From Microbacterium invictum (GTDB lineage Bacteria; Actinomycetota; Actinomycetes; Actinomycetales; Microbacteriaceae), in assembly GCF_034421375.1 (NCBI RefSeq), contig NZ_CP139779.1, positions 1,364,001 through 1,428,000 on the forward strand: 64,000 bases of DNA. Reading direction: 5' to 3'. Below the pieces are notes generated by a model. The model was not told the origin of the DNA. It did no database searches and saw only the letters and a program-made list of their open reading frames with translations. Both the position numbers and the translations under genes were made by a program. Shown here piece by piece: positions 45,878 to 56,958 of this stretch. Numbering within the stretch: the stretch's first letter is position 1; every line of letters begins with the position of its first letter.

Positions 45878-46288
45878 ATGTCGGACACCACGAGTTCGCT
45901 TCGCACCTTCGCCCGCTGGTCGCTGTCCGGTGCGATGGTGTTCGCCGGCCTCACCCACCTCTTCTGGGGCCGCAAGGAGTTCCAGGCGCAGGTGCCGGAC
46001 TGGACCACGCGCGGCACCGGATTCGACAAAGACGACGTCGTGATCGTCTCGGGGGTGCTGGAGGTCATGCTCGGAGCATCGCTCGTCGTCCTCCCCGGGT
46101 CCCGCCGCACGCTCGGGAACTGTCTCGCGGCGTTCTTCGTCGGGATCTTCCCGGGGAACGTCGAGCAGTACCTGAAGAAGCGCGACGGCTTCGGCCTCGA
46201 CACCGATCGCAAACGATTCCTGCGGCTGTTCTTCCAGCCCGTCCTCGTCGCCGTGGCGCTGTGGTCCACGCGGGACGGACGCCGCTAG
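45878..46288 (+). CDS. DoxX-like small membrane protein
   Basis: The 136-residue protein has about four hydrophobic segments with the DoxX-like opening RWSLSGAMVFAGLTHLFWGR and a loop VPDWTTRGTGFDKDDVV. IVSGVLEVMLGASLVVLPGSR then AAFFVGIFPGNVEQYLKKRD continue the fold. DoxX-family proteins are linked to quinone or redox membranes, but no function can be assigned. Its stop overlaps the convergent EI24 gene by four bases. Confidence 0.72.
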   Translation: MSDTTSSLRTFARWSLSGAMVFAGLTHLFWGRKEFQAQVPDWTTRGTGFDKDDVVIVSGVLEVMLGASLVVLPGSRRTLGNCLAAFFVGIFPGNVEQYLKKRDGFGLDTDRKRFLRLFFQPVLVAVALWSTRDGRR

Positions 46289-47022
46289 CCGCTCGCATCT
46301 TCCCCGACGAGCGTGCGCGCGAGCATCGTCGCGCCCGCCGTCGCCGCCGGCATGACGGCCACCGCGCCCAGCGGGATCAGGAAGCAGAGCTGGGTCGCGA
46401 TCCCGAACCCCCAGACGCGCGGGCGGGCGCGGCGGAGGAGCGCACGCCGTTCCTTCCGCGAGATTCCGCGCGCCGTCAACGCACGCGAGGTCAGCTCGTC
46501 CGCGAGGATCCAGCCGGTCAGCACCGTGCCGGTGACCGCCCCGAGGACCGTGCCGACGACGGGGATGAATCCCAGGAGCGCCGCGCAGATCGCGATCAGG
46601 ATGCCGCGAACGAGAAGGGACAGCGCGTCACCGGCGGATCGCCAGAAGCCGTAGTCTTCTCCGGGGATCTCGCCGCCCGCGCTCTTCTCGACCGAACGCC
46701 AGATGCGGTCGTAGAACGGCTCGCCGACGATGAGCGTGACGGCGGTGAAGGTCACGATCGCGATGATGCCCGCACCACCGAGGAGGGCGGCGCTCACGGC
46801 GATGCGGAGGACCCCGGTCCAGAACTCCGGCCACCCCGATGCGAAGGGCGTGAGCCACTCGGCGACCTCGGGAACCCAGGCGCCCAGAAGCACGAGGGCC
46901 GCGAGGAACACCATCGCGACGACGACGGCGGGCACGAGACCGAGCGCCATCGCCCCGGGACGACGGCCCCACCACCCGAACCCCCGGAGGAGGAGCCCCA
47001 CCCCGCGCCACAGTTCCGACAT
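46285..47022 (-). CDS. EI24 domain membrane protein (CysZ-like)
   Basis: The 245-residue protein has four to five hydrophobic segments and matches EI24/CysZ: LLLRGFGWWGRRPGAMALGL at the start, VGEPFYDRIWRSVEKSAGGE in the middle, and LLRRARPRVWGFGIATQLCF near the end. CysZ members move sulfate; actinobacterial EI24 members are mostly uncharacterised. The gene runs opposite to nagA, with 57 bp between their starts. Confidence 0.83.
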   Translation of the reverse strand: MSELWRGVGLLLRGFGWWGRRPGAMALGLVPAVVVAMVFLAALVLLGAWVPEVAEWLTPFASGWPEFWTGVLRIAVSAALLGGAGIIAIVTFTAVTLIVGEPFYDRIWRSVEKSAGGEIPGEDYGFWRSAGDALSLLVRGILIAICAALLGFIPVVGTVLGAVTGTVLTGWILADELTSRALTARGISRKERRALLRRARPRVWGFGIATQLCFLIPLGAVAVMPAATAGATMLARTLVGEDASG

Positions 47023-47078
47023 CCCGTTCCTTCCGGCCCTGTGAAGGATAGCGAGGCCCGGCCGGATATCGTGGCGGA

Positions 47079-48233
47079 GTGAACGCGACCGGCTCCACAG
47101 TCCTGCATTCGGCGCGACTGGTTTCGGGTGGTGAGGTCACCGAGGACGCCTGGCTGCTGCTCGACGGCGAGGTCGTCTCCGCCCGCGGAACCGGCGACGA
47201 CTGGCCGCGCCACACGGCCGGAGAAGTGATCGACGTGGGAGGGCGCGTCCTCGCGCCGGGGTTCATCGACCTGCACTGTCACGGCGGCGGGGGAGCGGCC
47301 GTCGACGATGGTGCGGCGGCGATCGAGCGCGTCCTTGACGCCCACACCGCTCACGGCACGACGCGTTCTGCGCTCTCGCTGGTCAGCGCCCCCGTCGACG
47401 TGCTCTCCTCGCGCCTCGCGGCGATCGCGGAGGCGAAGGCGCGCGACCCCCGCGTGCTCGGCGCGCACCTGGAGGGCCCCTTCCTCCACCCCGACTTCCG
47501 GGGGGCGCATGATCCGGAGGCGCTCTGCGATCCCGACCCCGAGACGGTGCGGCGCCTGCGGGATGCCGCCGCCGGCGCGCTCGTGCAGATCACCATCGCC
47601 CCCGACCGGCGTCACGCCCTGGAGGCGATCGAGACGTTCGCGCGCGCGGGCGTCGTCGTGGCCGTCGGCCACACCGGTGCCGACCGTGACCTCGCCGACG
47701 CGGCGTTCGACCGGGGCGCGACCCTTCTCACCCACGCGTTCAACGCCATGCGCGGCATCCATCATCGGGCGCCCGGGCCGGTGCTCGCCGCGGTGAACAC
47801 GCCGGGAGTCTTCCTCGAGGCGATCCTCGACGGCAGCCACCTGAACCCCGCAGTCGTCCGCATGCTCTTCACCCTCGCCCCGGGGCGGGTCGCGCTCGTC
47901 ACCGACGCGATGGCGGCCGCGGGCGCCGCCGACGGCGACTACGCCCTCGGCGATCTGGAGGTCACGGTCTCGGGAGGGGTGGCGACGTTGACGGGCACCG
48001 AGACGATCGCCGGTTCCACCCTCACCCAGGATGCCGCGCTCCGCCGCGCCGTCGACGAGGTCGGACTCGACCTTCCCACCGCCGTCACCGCGTTGACCGA
48101 GGCCCCGGCGACCGTCCTCGGGCTCGAGGATCGGCTCGGGCGCCTCGCACCGGGCTACGCGGCCGACGTCGTGATGCTCGGACCGGGCCTCGAGGTCGAC
48201 GCGGTGTGGGCGGCGGGGCGGCGGTTCCGGTGA
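47079..48233 (+). CDS. nagA: N-acetylglucosamine-6-phosphate deacetylase
   Basis: The 384-residue enzyme deacetylates GlcNAc-6-phosphate to glucosamine-6-phosphate. The metal motif HCHGGGGAAVDDGA, the metal-ligand Glu of LGAHLEGPFLHPDFRGAHD, GHTGADRD, THAFNAM and VTDAMAAAG are typical. It starts with GTG. The stop overlaps the next start by four bases. No nagB lies beside it in this window. A role in amino-sugar or peptidoglycan recycling is likely. Confidence 0.93.
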   Translation: MNATGSTVLHSARLVSGGEVTEDAWLLLDGEVVSARGTGDDWPRHTAGEVIDVGGRVLAPGFIDLHCHGGGGAAVDDGAAAIERVLDAHTAHGTTRSALSLVSAPVDVLSSRLAAIAEAKARDPRVLGAHLEGPFLHPDFRGAHDPEALCDPDPETVRRLRDAAAGALVQITIAPDRRHALEAIETFARAGVVVAVGHTGADRDLADAAFDRGATLLTHAFNAMRGIHHRAPGPVLAAVNTPGVFLEAILDGSHLNPAVVRMLFTLAPGRVALVTDAMAAAGAADGDYALGDLEVTVSGGVATLTGTETIAGSTLTQDAALRRAVDEVGLDLPTAVTALTEAPATVLGLEDRLGRLAPGYAADVVMLGPGLEVDAVWAAGRRFR

Positions 48234-49048
48234 GTCAGACCGCCGCGGCGACGTCTCTCGCGCGCACCTACCGGTACGTCCGCCTGGCGATCCTCGGCGC
48301 GGTCCTCGCCCTCCTCGTCTCCGTCGCGGGGGTGGCGATCGCCGACGGCGTCGCGCCGGAGTCGCTGAGCGCCGGCTTCTACACGCCCGCCCGGACGGTG
48401 TTCACCGGATCGCTCTTCGCCGTCTCGCTCGCGCTCCTCGCGCTCTCGGGGCGGAGCGTCCCGCAGGCTCTGCTCGACGTCGCCGCCGTCCTCGCACCGC
48501 TCATCGCGATCATCCCGACCCCGGTGGGCGGCGAGGTGCCCGCCGCAGTGCACGGCGACGTCGTCAACGGGCTCGCCACGTTCCTCCTGGTCGGGATCGT
48601 CGGGCTCATCGTCGCCCTGCTCGTCGCGCGTGCGCAGGGGAGCCTTACCCGCGGTGTCGCGGCCACCGCCGCCGTCGCCGGCGTGGTCGTCGTCGGCTTC
48701 CCGGTGTGGGGGGTCGTTGATCAGGAGAGCCTCCTCCGCGTCGGACATCTCACGGCGACCCTGGCATTCTTCGCCTTGATCGCGGCGGTGGCCGGATGGA
48801 CCGCCTGGGCGCCGTCGTCCGCGCGACCCTCCGCGCGCGGCGTTTACGGAGGCATCGCGATCGGGATCCTCGCCGCCATCCTCTTCCTCTTCGCCGTCGT
48901 CGTCCTGCCGCTCGCCGCCCCGGATCCGCCGGCCTCCGGCATCCCCTTCGTCCTCATCGGCGAGATCGTGCTCCTGCTTCTGTTCGCGGCGTTCTGGGTC
49001 GTCGAGACGGCCCGCACCTGGAAGGATCCGGACCCCACGATTCGGTGA
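48230..49048 (+). CDS. Polytopic membrane protein, unknown function
   Basis: The 272-residue protein has about seven hydrophobic segments (LAILGAVLALLVSVAGVAIA, then LLDVAAVLAPLIAIIPTPVG and so on). No transporter motif is visible. GTG 48230 overlaps the nagA stop codon, so it is cotranscribed. DUF998-type proteins have a similar layout, but I cannot assign it with certainty. The function is unknown. Confidence 0.7.
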   Translation: MSQTAAATSLARTYRYVRLAILGAVLALLVSVAGVAIADGVAPESLSAGFYTPARTVFTGSLFAVSLALLALSGRSVPQALLDVAAVLAPLIAIIPTPVGGEVPAAVHGDVVNGLATFLLVGIVGLIVALLVARAQGSLTRGVAATAAVAGVVVVGFPVWGVVDQESLLRVGHLTATLAFFALIAAVAGWTAWAPSSARPSARGVYGGIAIGILAAILFLFAVVVLPLAAPDPPASGIPFVLIGEIVLLLLFAAFWVVETARTWKDPDPTIR

Positions 49049-49085
49049 CAGGCCCCGGGAATAGCTGGCGACCCGTCACGTTGAA

Positions 49086-49106
49086 GTTGATACGTGTCTG
49101 CTCAAG
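49086..49106 (+). promoter_or_regulatory. HAIR-like (HspR) element upstream of the Clp gene
   Basis: GTTGATA, seven bases, then GCTCAAG matches the HspR-binding HAIR consensus CTTGAGT-N7-ACTCAAG at six of seven positions in the right arm and four in the left. It lies 43 bases before the Clp ATG, where HAIR elements act in actinobacterial heat-shock genes. TTGATA in the left arm could be a -35 box. Confidence 0.35.
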
Positions 49107-49148
49107 TTCCATGGAGCAGACTTCGCATCACCATTCACGGAGAGTGAC

Positions 49149-51695
<2,547 letters not shown>

Positions 51696-51724
51696 CGCCC
51701 GATCCGATGGGGCATGCTGAGGTC

Positions 51725-52495
51725 ATGGCATGCTCCATCGGAATCGCCGCCGCGGCCGGGCCTGAGTTCGCCCGGACGATCGCGCCGGCCATCGAAGACG
51801 CCGGGTTCAGCGCCCTCTGGGTGAACGACACTCCGGGCCACGATGCGCTCGAAGTCCTCGCCGCTGTCGCCGAGGTCACCGGGCGGCTGGGGCTGGCGAC
51901 AGGCGTCATTCCCGTGGATCGCCGGCCGGGTGAAGAGATCGCCCGTCGCGTCGTCGATCTGGGTCTCCCGGACGACCGCCTGACGCTGGGGATCGGGTCC
52001 GGCGGCCTCCGGCACGGCGCCCTCGACGCGGTGCGTACGGCGGTCGACCACCTGCGGGACGGCACGCCCGCGCGCCTGGTCGTGGGCGCTCTCGGACCCC
52101 GGATGCGACACCTGGGAGCAACGACGGCGGACGGCGTGCTGCTCAGCTGGCTGAGCCCCGAGATCGCCGCGGCGCAGGCGGACCAGGCGCACCGGGCAGG
52201 CACCGCTGCCCATGCGGCCCTCTACGTCCGCGCCGCCCTCGACGCCGATGCGATGCCACGACTCGAGGCCGAGCGCGACGCGTACGCCGGGTATCCCGCC
52301 TACGCGGCGAACTACGCCCGGCTCGGACTCTCGCCCGCCGACACCGTGATCACGCCCGAGACCGCCGCGGATCGGCTCCCCGCCTACCTCGGCGGAGTCG
52401 ACGAGGTGGTGCTGCGGATGATGCTCGCCGACCCGTCGGACGGAGCGGCCGCTCTCCGGTTCATCGACCGGGCCGCCGAGATCGCCGTTCCCTGA
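51725..52495 (+). CDS. Short LLM class flavin/F420-dependent oxidoreductase
   Basis: The 256-residue protein keeps a luciferase-like barrel: FARTIAPAIEDAGFSALWVND at the start, LGLATGVIPVDRRPGEEIAR and LPDDRLTLGIGSGGLRHG in the middle. It is shorter than usual (about 300 residues), and the inserts near the active site are reduced. An ATG six codons earlier is also in frame; GCTGAGG just upstream of ATG 51725 decides the start. The cofactor is presumed to be F420 or FMN. Confidence 0.78.
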   Translation: MACSIGIAAAAGPEFARTIAPAIEDAGFSALWVNDTPGHDALEVLAAVAEVTGRLGLATGVIPVDRRPGEEIARRVVDLGLPDDRLTLGIGSGGLRHGALDAVRTAVDHLRDGTPARLVVGALGPRMRHLGATTADGVLLSWLSPEIAAAQADQAHRAGTAAHAALYVRAALDADAMPRLEAERDAYAGYPAYAANYARLGLSPADTVITPETAADRLPAYLGGVDEVVLRMMLADPSDGAAALRFIDRAAEIAVP

Positions 52496-52528
52496 CGGGT
52501 GTCGCACCTCCGTGGCAGAATCGCGCGC

Positions 52529-54046
52529 ATGCTCCTGAGAGAGGTCGTCGGTGCCGCCGACGCGGTGTCGCGGACGGCGTCGAGGAAGGCGAAGGTCGCC
52601 GTGCTGTCCGAGACGCTCCGCGCCATGGCGCCGGAGGAGGTCCCGATCACCGTCGGTCTGCTGCTGGCCAAGCCCCGGCAGGGGCGGCTGGGCGTCGGAT
52701 GGCGCTCGCTCGCCGCCGAGCGGGATCATGCGCGGGATGCCACGCTCACCGTCCTCGAGGTCGACGCGGCGTTCGAACGCCTCGCCGTCGCCGCCGGAAC
52801 CGGCTCCGCAGGGCGGCGACAGGGTGAGCTCGACCGCCTCGCTCAGCAGGCGACGGCGGCGGAGTGGGACTTCCTCAGCCGCGTCATCCTCGGCGAGCTG
52901 CGCACCGGGGCCCTCGAGGGGGTGCTCCTCGACGCCGTCGCCGCGGCGGCGGATCGCCCCGTCGCGTCGGTGCGCCGCGCGGCGATGCTCTCCGGAGATC
53001 TCGGCGAGGCCGCCTCGGTGGCCCTGTTCGGCGAGCCCGCGGCGCTCGACGACGTCGGCCTCGTCGTCGGTCGCGCCGTGCTCCCGATGCTCGCCGCGAC
53101 GGCGTCCTCGGCGGGTGAGGCGGTGGCGGCGGGTGAGTCGTCCGTGGAGTACAAGCTGGACGGCGCGCGCATCCAGGTGCACCGCGACGGCGACGAGGTG
53201 CGGGTGTTCACCCGCACCCTCGCCGACGTCACCCACCGGCTGCCTGAGATCGTCGACACGGTCCGCGCGCTGCCGGTGCGCGCGGCGATCTTCGACGGCG
53301 AGACGCTCGCGCTGGACGACGATGGCGCCCCACGGGCCTTTCAGGAGACGATGTCGCGCTTCGGGTCCGAGAGCGCCACGGCCGTCGCCCTCCGTCCCTG
53401 GTTCTTCGACCTGCTGCACCTGGACGGCCGGGATCTGCTGGACGAGCCGCTGCACGTGCGACAGGCGGAGCTCGAGCGCGTGGCAGGGGAGTGGCGTATC
53501 CCGGCCGTCCGCACGGGTGATCCGGATGTCGCGGAGCAGACGGCGCGCGCGGCCCTCGCTGCCGGACACGAGGGCGTGATGGTCAAGGCCATCGACTCCG
53601 CCTACCAGGCCGGCCGGCGAGGCAAGAGCTGGCTGAAGGTCAAGCCCGTCCTCACCTTCGACCTGGTCGTCCTGGCCGTGGAAGAGGGGTCGGGCCGGCG
53701 GAGCGGGCTGCTGTCGAACCTGCACCTGGGTGCCCGCGACCCCGACGGCGTCTTCGGGCCGCCCGGCGGGTTCGTGATGGTCGGCAAGACGTTCAAGGGC
53801 CTGACCGATCAGCTCCTCGCCTGGCAGACCGCACACTTCCCCACGATCGCGACGGCCCGGACTGCGCACACCGTGCACGTCCGACCCGAGACGGTCGTCG
53901 AGATCGCCATCGACGGGGTGCAGCGTTCGACCCGCTACCCCGGCGGCGTCGCGCTGCGCTTCGCGCGCGTCAAAAGGTATCGACCCGACAAGACCGCGAC
54001 CGACGCCGACACCATCGACGCGCTCCGCGCGCTGCTGCGCGGCTGA
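52529..54046 (+). CDS. ATP-dependent DNA ligase
   Basis: The 505-residue ligase seals DNA nicks using ATP. The adenylated lysine is K209 in EYKLDGARIQVH; motif III lies in RAAIFDGETLALDD, motif IV near EGVMVKAIDSAYQAG and motif V in KSWLKVKP. The N-terminal half is the DNA-binding domain typical of the LigB-type actinobacterial enzyme, about 500-510 residues long. ATG 52529 matches the family start; the GTG ten codons earlier is less likely. The sirtuin gene begins two bases after the stop. Confidence 0.93.
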   Translation: MLLREVVGAADAVSRTASRKAKVAVLSETLRAMAPEEVPITVGLLLAKPRQGRLGVGWRSLAAERDHARDATLTVLEVDAAFERLAVAAGTGSAGRRQGELDRLAQQATAAEWDFLSRVILGELRTGALEGVLLDAVAAAADRPVASVRRAAMLSGDLGEAASVALFGEPAALDDVGLVVGRAVLPMLAATASSAGEAVAAGESSVEYKLDGARIQVHRDGDEVRVFTRTLADVTHRLPEIVDTVRALPVRAAIFDGETLALDDDGAPRAFQETMSRFGSESATAVALRPWFFDLLHLDGRDLLDEPLHVRQAELERVAGEWRIPAVRTGDPDVAEQTARAALAAGHEGVMVKAIDSAYQAGRRGKSWLKVKPVLTFDLVVLAVEEGSGRRSGLLSNLHLGARDPDGVFGPPGGFVMVGKTFKGLTDQLLAWQTAHFPTIATARTAHTVHVRPETVVEIAIDGVQRSTRYPGGVALRFARVKRYRPDKTATDADTIDALRALLRG

Positions 54047-54048
54047 CC

Positions 54049-54741
54049 GTGCGCGTCGTCGTCCTCACCGGCGCGGGCATCTCCGCCGAGAGCGGTGTGC
54101 CGACGTTCCGCGACGCCGACGGGCTGTGGGAGGGGCATCGCGTCGAGGATGTCGCGACCCCCGAGGCGTTCGAGCGCGATCCCGACACCGTGTTGCGTTT
54201 CTACGACGCGCGACGGCGCGCGGTGGCATCCGCTCTGCCCAACCCCGCCCATCGCGCTCTGGCGGAGCTCGAAGACGCTCTGGGGGACGACCTCCTCGTC
54301 GTCACGCAGAACGTCGACGACCTGCATGAGCGCGCCGGCACGCGGCGGCTGGTCCATATGCACGGCACCCTCGCGCATGCCCTCTGCACGGCGTGCGGCG
54401 GGGTGTCGACCATCGTCGACGACCTCGCCGATCGGCCGGGGTGTCCGCGGTGCGGCGTGCGCGCCCTCCGGCCCGACGTGGTGTGGTTCGGTGAGATGCC
54501 CTACGAGCTCGACCGGATCGAGCGGGCGCTCGTGACTGCGGACGTGTTCGTGTCGATCGGCACGTCGGGGAACGTCTACCCGGCCGCGGGGTATGTCGCG
54601 TTCGCGTCGGCGCTCGGCGCCCGCACCGTCGAGCTCAACCTCGTGCCGAGCGATGCCGCCGTGCCGTTCGACGAGGTCCGCGCAGGGCCTGCGTCGCAGG
54701 TCGTTCCGGCGTGGGTGGCGGAGGTGCTCTCGCACGGATGA
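54049..54741 (+). CDS. NAD-dependent protein deacylase (sirtuin)
   Basis: The 230-residue Sir2 protein has the NAD motif GAGISAESGVPTFRD (8-22), TQNVDDLHERAG (86-97), the catalytic H105 and a zinc site from C113, C116, C132 and C135. Y52 and R55 form the YxxR pair that marks class III sirtuins, which prefer succinyl- or malonyl-lysine over acetyl-lysine. It starts with GTG two bases after the ligase gene. A perfect hairpin overlaps its stop codon. Confidence 0.92.
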   Translation: MRVVVLTGAGISAESGVPTFRDADGLWEGHRVEDVATPEAFERDPDTVLRFYDARRRAVASALPNPAHRALAELEDALGDDLLVVTQNVDDLHERAGTRRLVHMHGTLAHALCTACGGVSTIVDDLADRPGCPRCGVRALRPDVVWFGEMPYELDRIERALVTADVFVSIGTSGNVYPAAGYVAFASALGARTVELNLVPSDAAVPFDEVRAGPASQVVPAWVAEVLSHG

Positions 54742-54774
54742 GGGCGCCGCGGACCGTGCCGCGGCGCCCTCATC
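54737..54774. terminator. Bidirectional hairpin terminator
   Basis: GATGAGGGCGCCGCG (54737-54751) and CGCGGCGCCCTCATC (54760-54774) make a perfect 15-bp stem with an eight-base loop. It lies between the sirtuin gene and the convergent permease gene and includes the sirtuin stop codon, so it can end both transcripts. Confidence 0.72.
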
Positions 54775-54781
54775 GAGGACG

Positions 54782-56053
54782 TCAGATCCTGATGCCGCCC
54801 GCTCGCAGACGCGACAGCGCATCGACCGTCGCCGCGAGGATGAGCACGCCACCGGTGACCAGGAGGTTGACACCCGCCGGCAGGTTGAGCAGGCCCAGGC
54901 CATTGGTGATGACGGCGATGACGAGCGCGCCGATGGCGGCGTGGACGAGACGCCCGCGTCCGCCGAAGAGGCTGACGCCGCCGACGACCGCGGCCGCGAC
55001 GCCGCTCAGCACGATGTCACGGCCGACCGTGGCGTCGACCGAGCCGACGCGGGTCACCGCCAGGAGCGCCGAGGCGACGGCAAGGCTCGAGCAGATGACG
55101 AACGCCCACCACTTCACCCACCGCACCTTCACGCCCGAGCGGCGCGCGGCCTCGGCGTTGCCGCCGATGGCGTAGATGTAGCGCCCGAACTTCGTGCGGT
55201 CGAGCACGAGGGTGCCGATCCACAGGATCGTCAGCACGACGGGGACGATGATCGGGACGCCTTCGACCGCGACGACCGACTGTCCGCGGTTCTGGTTGAG
55301 GACGTAGACGACCACTCCGCCGATGACCGCGATCGCGGCGAGCTTGATCCACACCAGCGACAGCGCGCGGTTCGGCACGCCGGCGCGGGTGCGGCGGTTG
55401 CGGTCCCAGAAGCTCGTCGCCGCCGAGATCAGCAGCATCACCACCAGCATCGCCCATCCGCCCCAGACCGGCAGGTTGCCGTTCTGCAGCGCCAGGAGCT
55501 CGGGCACCTCGACGCGGTACAGACCACCGGGCCCGATGACCGTCAGGGCCAGACCCTGGAATCCCAGGAACAGACCCAGCGTGACCACGAAGGAGGGTAT
55601 CCCCACCCTCGCCACGAAGAACCCGATGAACGCGCCCGTGAGGAAGCCGAAGGCGAACCCGATGAGGAGCGCCAGGGGCCAGGGAATGCCGAACTGGGCC
55701 GTGAGCACGACGAACAGTGCCATGCCGACGCCGCCGGTCACCCCGGCGGACAGGTCGATCTCTCCCAGGAGGAGGACGAAGACCAGCGCCATCCCGAGGA
55801 CGACGAGGGTCGCCGCCTGATTCAGCAGGTTGGCGAAGTTGCGCTCGGTGAGGAAGAACGGACTCAGCGTCGAGAACAGCACCGCCAGCACCAGCAGTCC
55901 GCCGACGGCGGGGAGGGCCCCCATGTCGCCGCCGCGGACGCGCTGCATCCACGCGCGGACCTGGTCCATGAGGCCACCCTCGACCCCGCTTCCGATGAGG
56001 TCGCTGGTCACCGGGTCGGGCGCCGCCTCGGTGCGGGTCGCATTGCTGCTCAT
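54782..56053 (-). CDS. Sugar ABC transporter permease, system 1 (CUT2, XylH-like)
   Basis: The 423-residue permease belongs to the ribose/xylose (CUT2) type, with ten or so hydrophobic segments. Family features are LLNQAATLVVLGMALVFVLL then GEIDLSAGVTGGVGMALFVV, and TKFGRYIYAIGGNAEAARRSGVK. It has an extra N-terminal tail with a charged helix. The start overlaps the ATPase stop by four bases. With SBP 1 and ATPase 1 it forms one of two adjacent systems; the substrate is probably a pentose or related sugar. Confidence 0.91.
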   Translation of the reverse strand: MSSNATRTEAAPDPVTSDLIGSGVEGGLMDQVRAWMQRVRGGDMGALPAVGGLLVLAVLFSTLSPFFLTERNFANLLNQAATLVVLGMALVFVLLLGEIDLSAGVTGGVGMALFVVLTAQFGIPWPLALLIGFAFGFLTGAFIGFFVARVGIPSFVVTLGLFLGFQGLALTVIGPGGLYRVEVPELLALQNGNLPVWGGWAMLVVMLLISAATSFWDRNRRTRAGVPNRALSLVWIKLAAIAVIGGVVVYVLNQNRGQSVVAVEGVPIIVPVVLTILWIGTLVLDRTKFGRYIYAIGGNAEAARRSGVKVRWVKWWAFVICSSLAVASALLAVTRVGSVDATVGRDIVLSGVAAAVVGGVSLFGGRGRLVHAAIGALVIAVITNGLGLLNLPAGVNLLVTGGVLILAATVDALSRLRAGGIRI

Positions 56054-56862
56054 TCGGCTCCTCCCGTGCTGAGCGTGGTGGTGTCGATGATGTCGACCCC
56101 GTTCGTCTTGGTTCCGGTGATGTAGCCGACCACGTCGTCGCGGGTGGTCTCGGCGGTCGGGATCTGGGCGACCATCTGACCGAGGTAGAGCACGGCGATG
56201 TCGTCGGCGACCGCGAACACGTCGGCCAGGTTGTGGCTGATGAGGATGACGGCGACACCCTGCTGTGCCAGGCGCTGGACGAGATTCAGCACCTGCTCGG
56301 TCTGGGCGACCCCGAGCGCCGCCGTCGGCTCGTCGAGGATCACCACGCGGGCCTTCTTCAGCACCGCGCGGGCGATGGCGACGGTCTGACGCTGTCCACC
56401 CGAGAGGGACGACACCTTCTGTCGCACGGATTTCACCGTGCGCACCGAGAGGGAGCGCAGGGTGTCGGACGCATCCTTCTCCATGCGGCCCTCGTCGAAC
56501 ATGCCGAAGGTGAGTTCCTCGCGACCGAGGAACATGTTCTGGACGATGTCGAGGTTGTCGCAGAGGGCGAGGTCCTGGTAGACGACCTCGATGCCGAGGC
56601 CCGAGGCGTCGCGGGGGGCGACCAGATCGCGGTGCTGTCCGTCGATCAGCACCTCGCCCTCGTCGTAGGGCTGCACGCCGGCCAGCCCCTTGATGAGGGT
56701 GGACTTGCCGGCGCCGTTGTCGCCGACGAGGGCGGTCACCTTGCCGGGGTAGACCTTCAGGTTCACGCCCTTGAGGACGCTGACGGGGCCGAAGGACTTC
56801 TTGACCCCGACGAGTTCGATGATGGGTTCCAGGGCGGTGGAGGTGTGGGTGGTGTCTGTCAT
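56050..56862 (-). CDS. Sugar ABC transporter ATPase, system 1 (single-domain, FrcA-like)
   Basis: The 270-residue ATPase has Walker A GDNGAGKSTLIKGLAGV, signature LSGGQRQTVAIARAV, Walker B VVILDEPTAALG and H-switch ILISHNLADV. It has only one nucleotide-binding domain, unlike the fused RbsA/XylG type, so two copies must assemble. The segment LALCDNLDIVQNMFLGRE is shared with the ATPase of system 2. It starts with ATG; a strong hairpin separates it from the binding-protein gene. Confidence 0.93.
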   Translation of the reverse strand: MTDTTHTSTALEPIIELVGVKKSFGPVSVLKGVNLKVYPGKVTALVGDNGAGKSTLIKGLAGVQPYDEGEVLIDGQHRDLVAPRDASGLGIEVVYQDLALCDNLDIVQNMFLGREELTFGMFDEGRMEKDASDTLRSLSVRTVKSVRQKVSSLSGGQRQTVAIARAVLKKARVVILDEPTAALGVAQTEQVLNLVQRLAQQGVAVILISHNLADVFAVADDIAVLYLGQMVAQIPTAETTRDDVVGYITGTKTNGVDIIDTTTLSTGGAE

Positions 56863-56897
56863 GCTCGCTTCCTTGCGGCCGGAGGGAGGGGCGCGGC

Positions 56898-56930
56898 GGG
56901 GGCGCCACGGCGCGGTGCCGTGGCGCCCCC
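56898..56930 (-). terminator. Intercistronic hairpin between binding protein and ATPase genes
   Basis: GGGGGCGCCACGGC and GCCGTGGCGCCCCC form a perfect 14-bp stem with a five-base loop in the 96-bp gap. In ABC operons such a hairpin commonly stabilises or partly terminates the message so that more binding protein than ATPase is made; this role is inferred. Confidence 0.6.
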
Positions 56931-56958
56931 GGTTCGGCGCGTTCTCACGCGCGGGGCG

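Noticed and set aside
45257-45958. N-terminal extension of the unrecognised protein to 576 residues
   Set aside because: The extra part is antisense to the DUF3817 gene and of low-complexity Arg/Gly composition, and GGAAGGGA marks ATG 45256.
56054-56908. Long N-terminal extension of permease 1 across the ATPase gene
   Set aside because: The extension is an out-of-frame shadow of the ATPase, whose Walker motifs are clear in the other frame.
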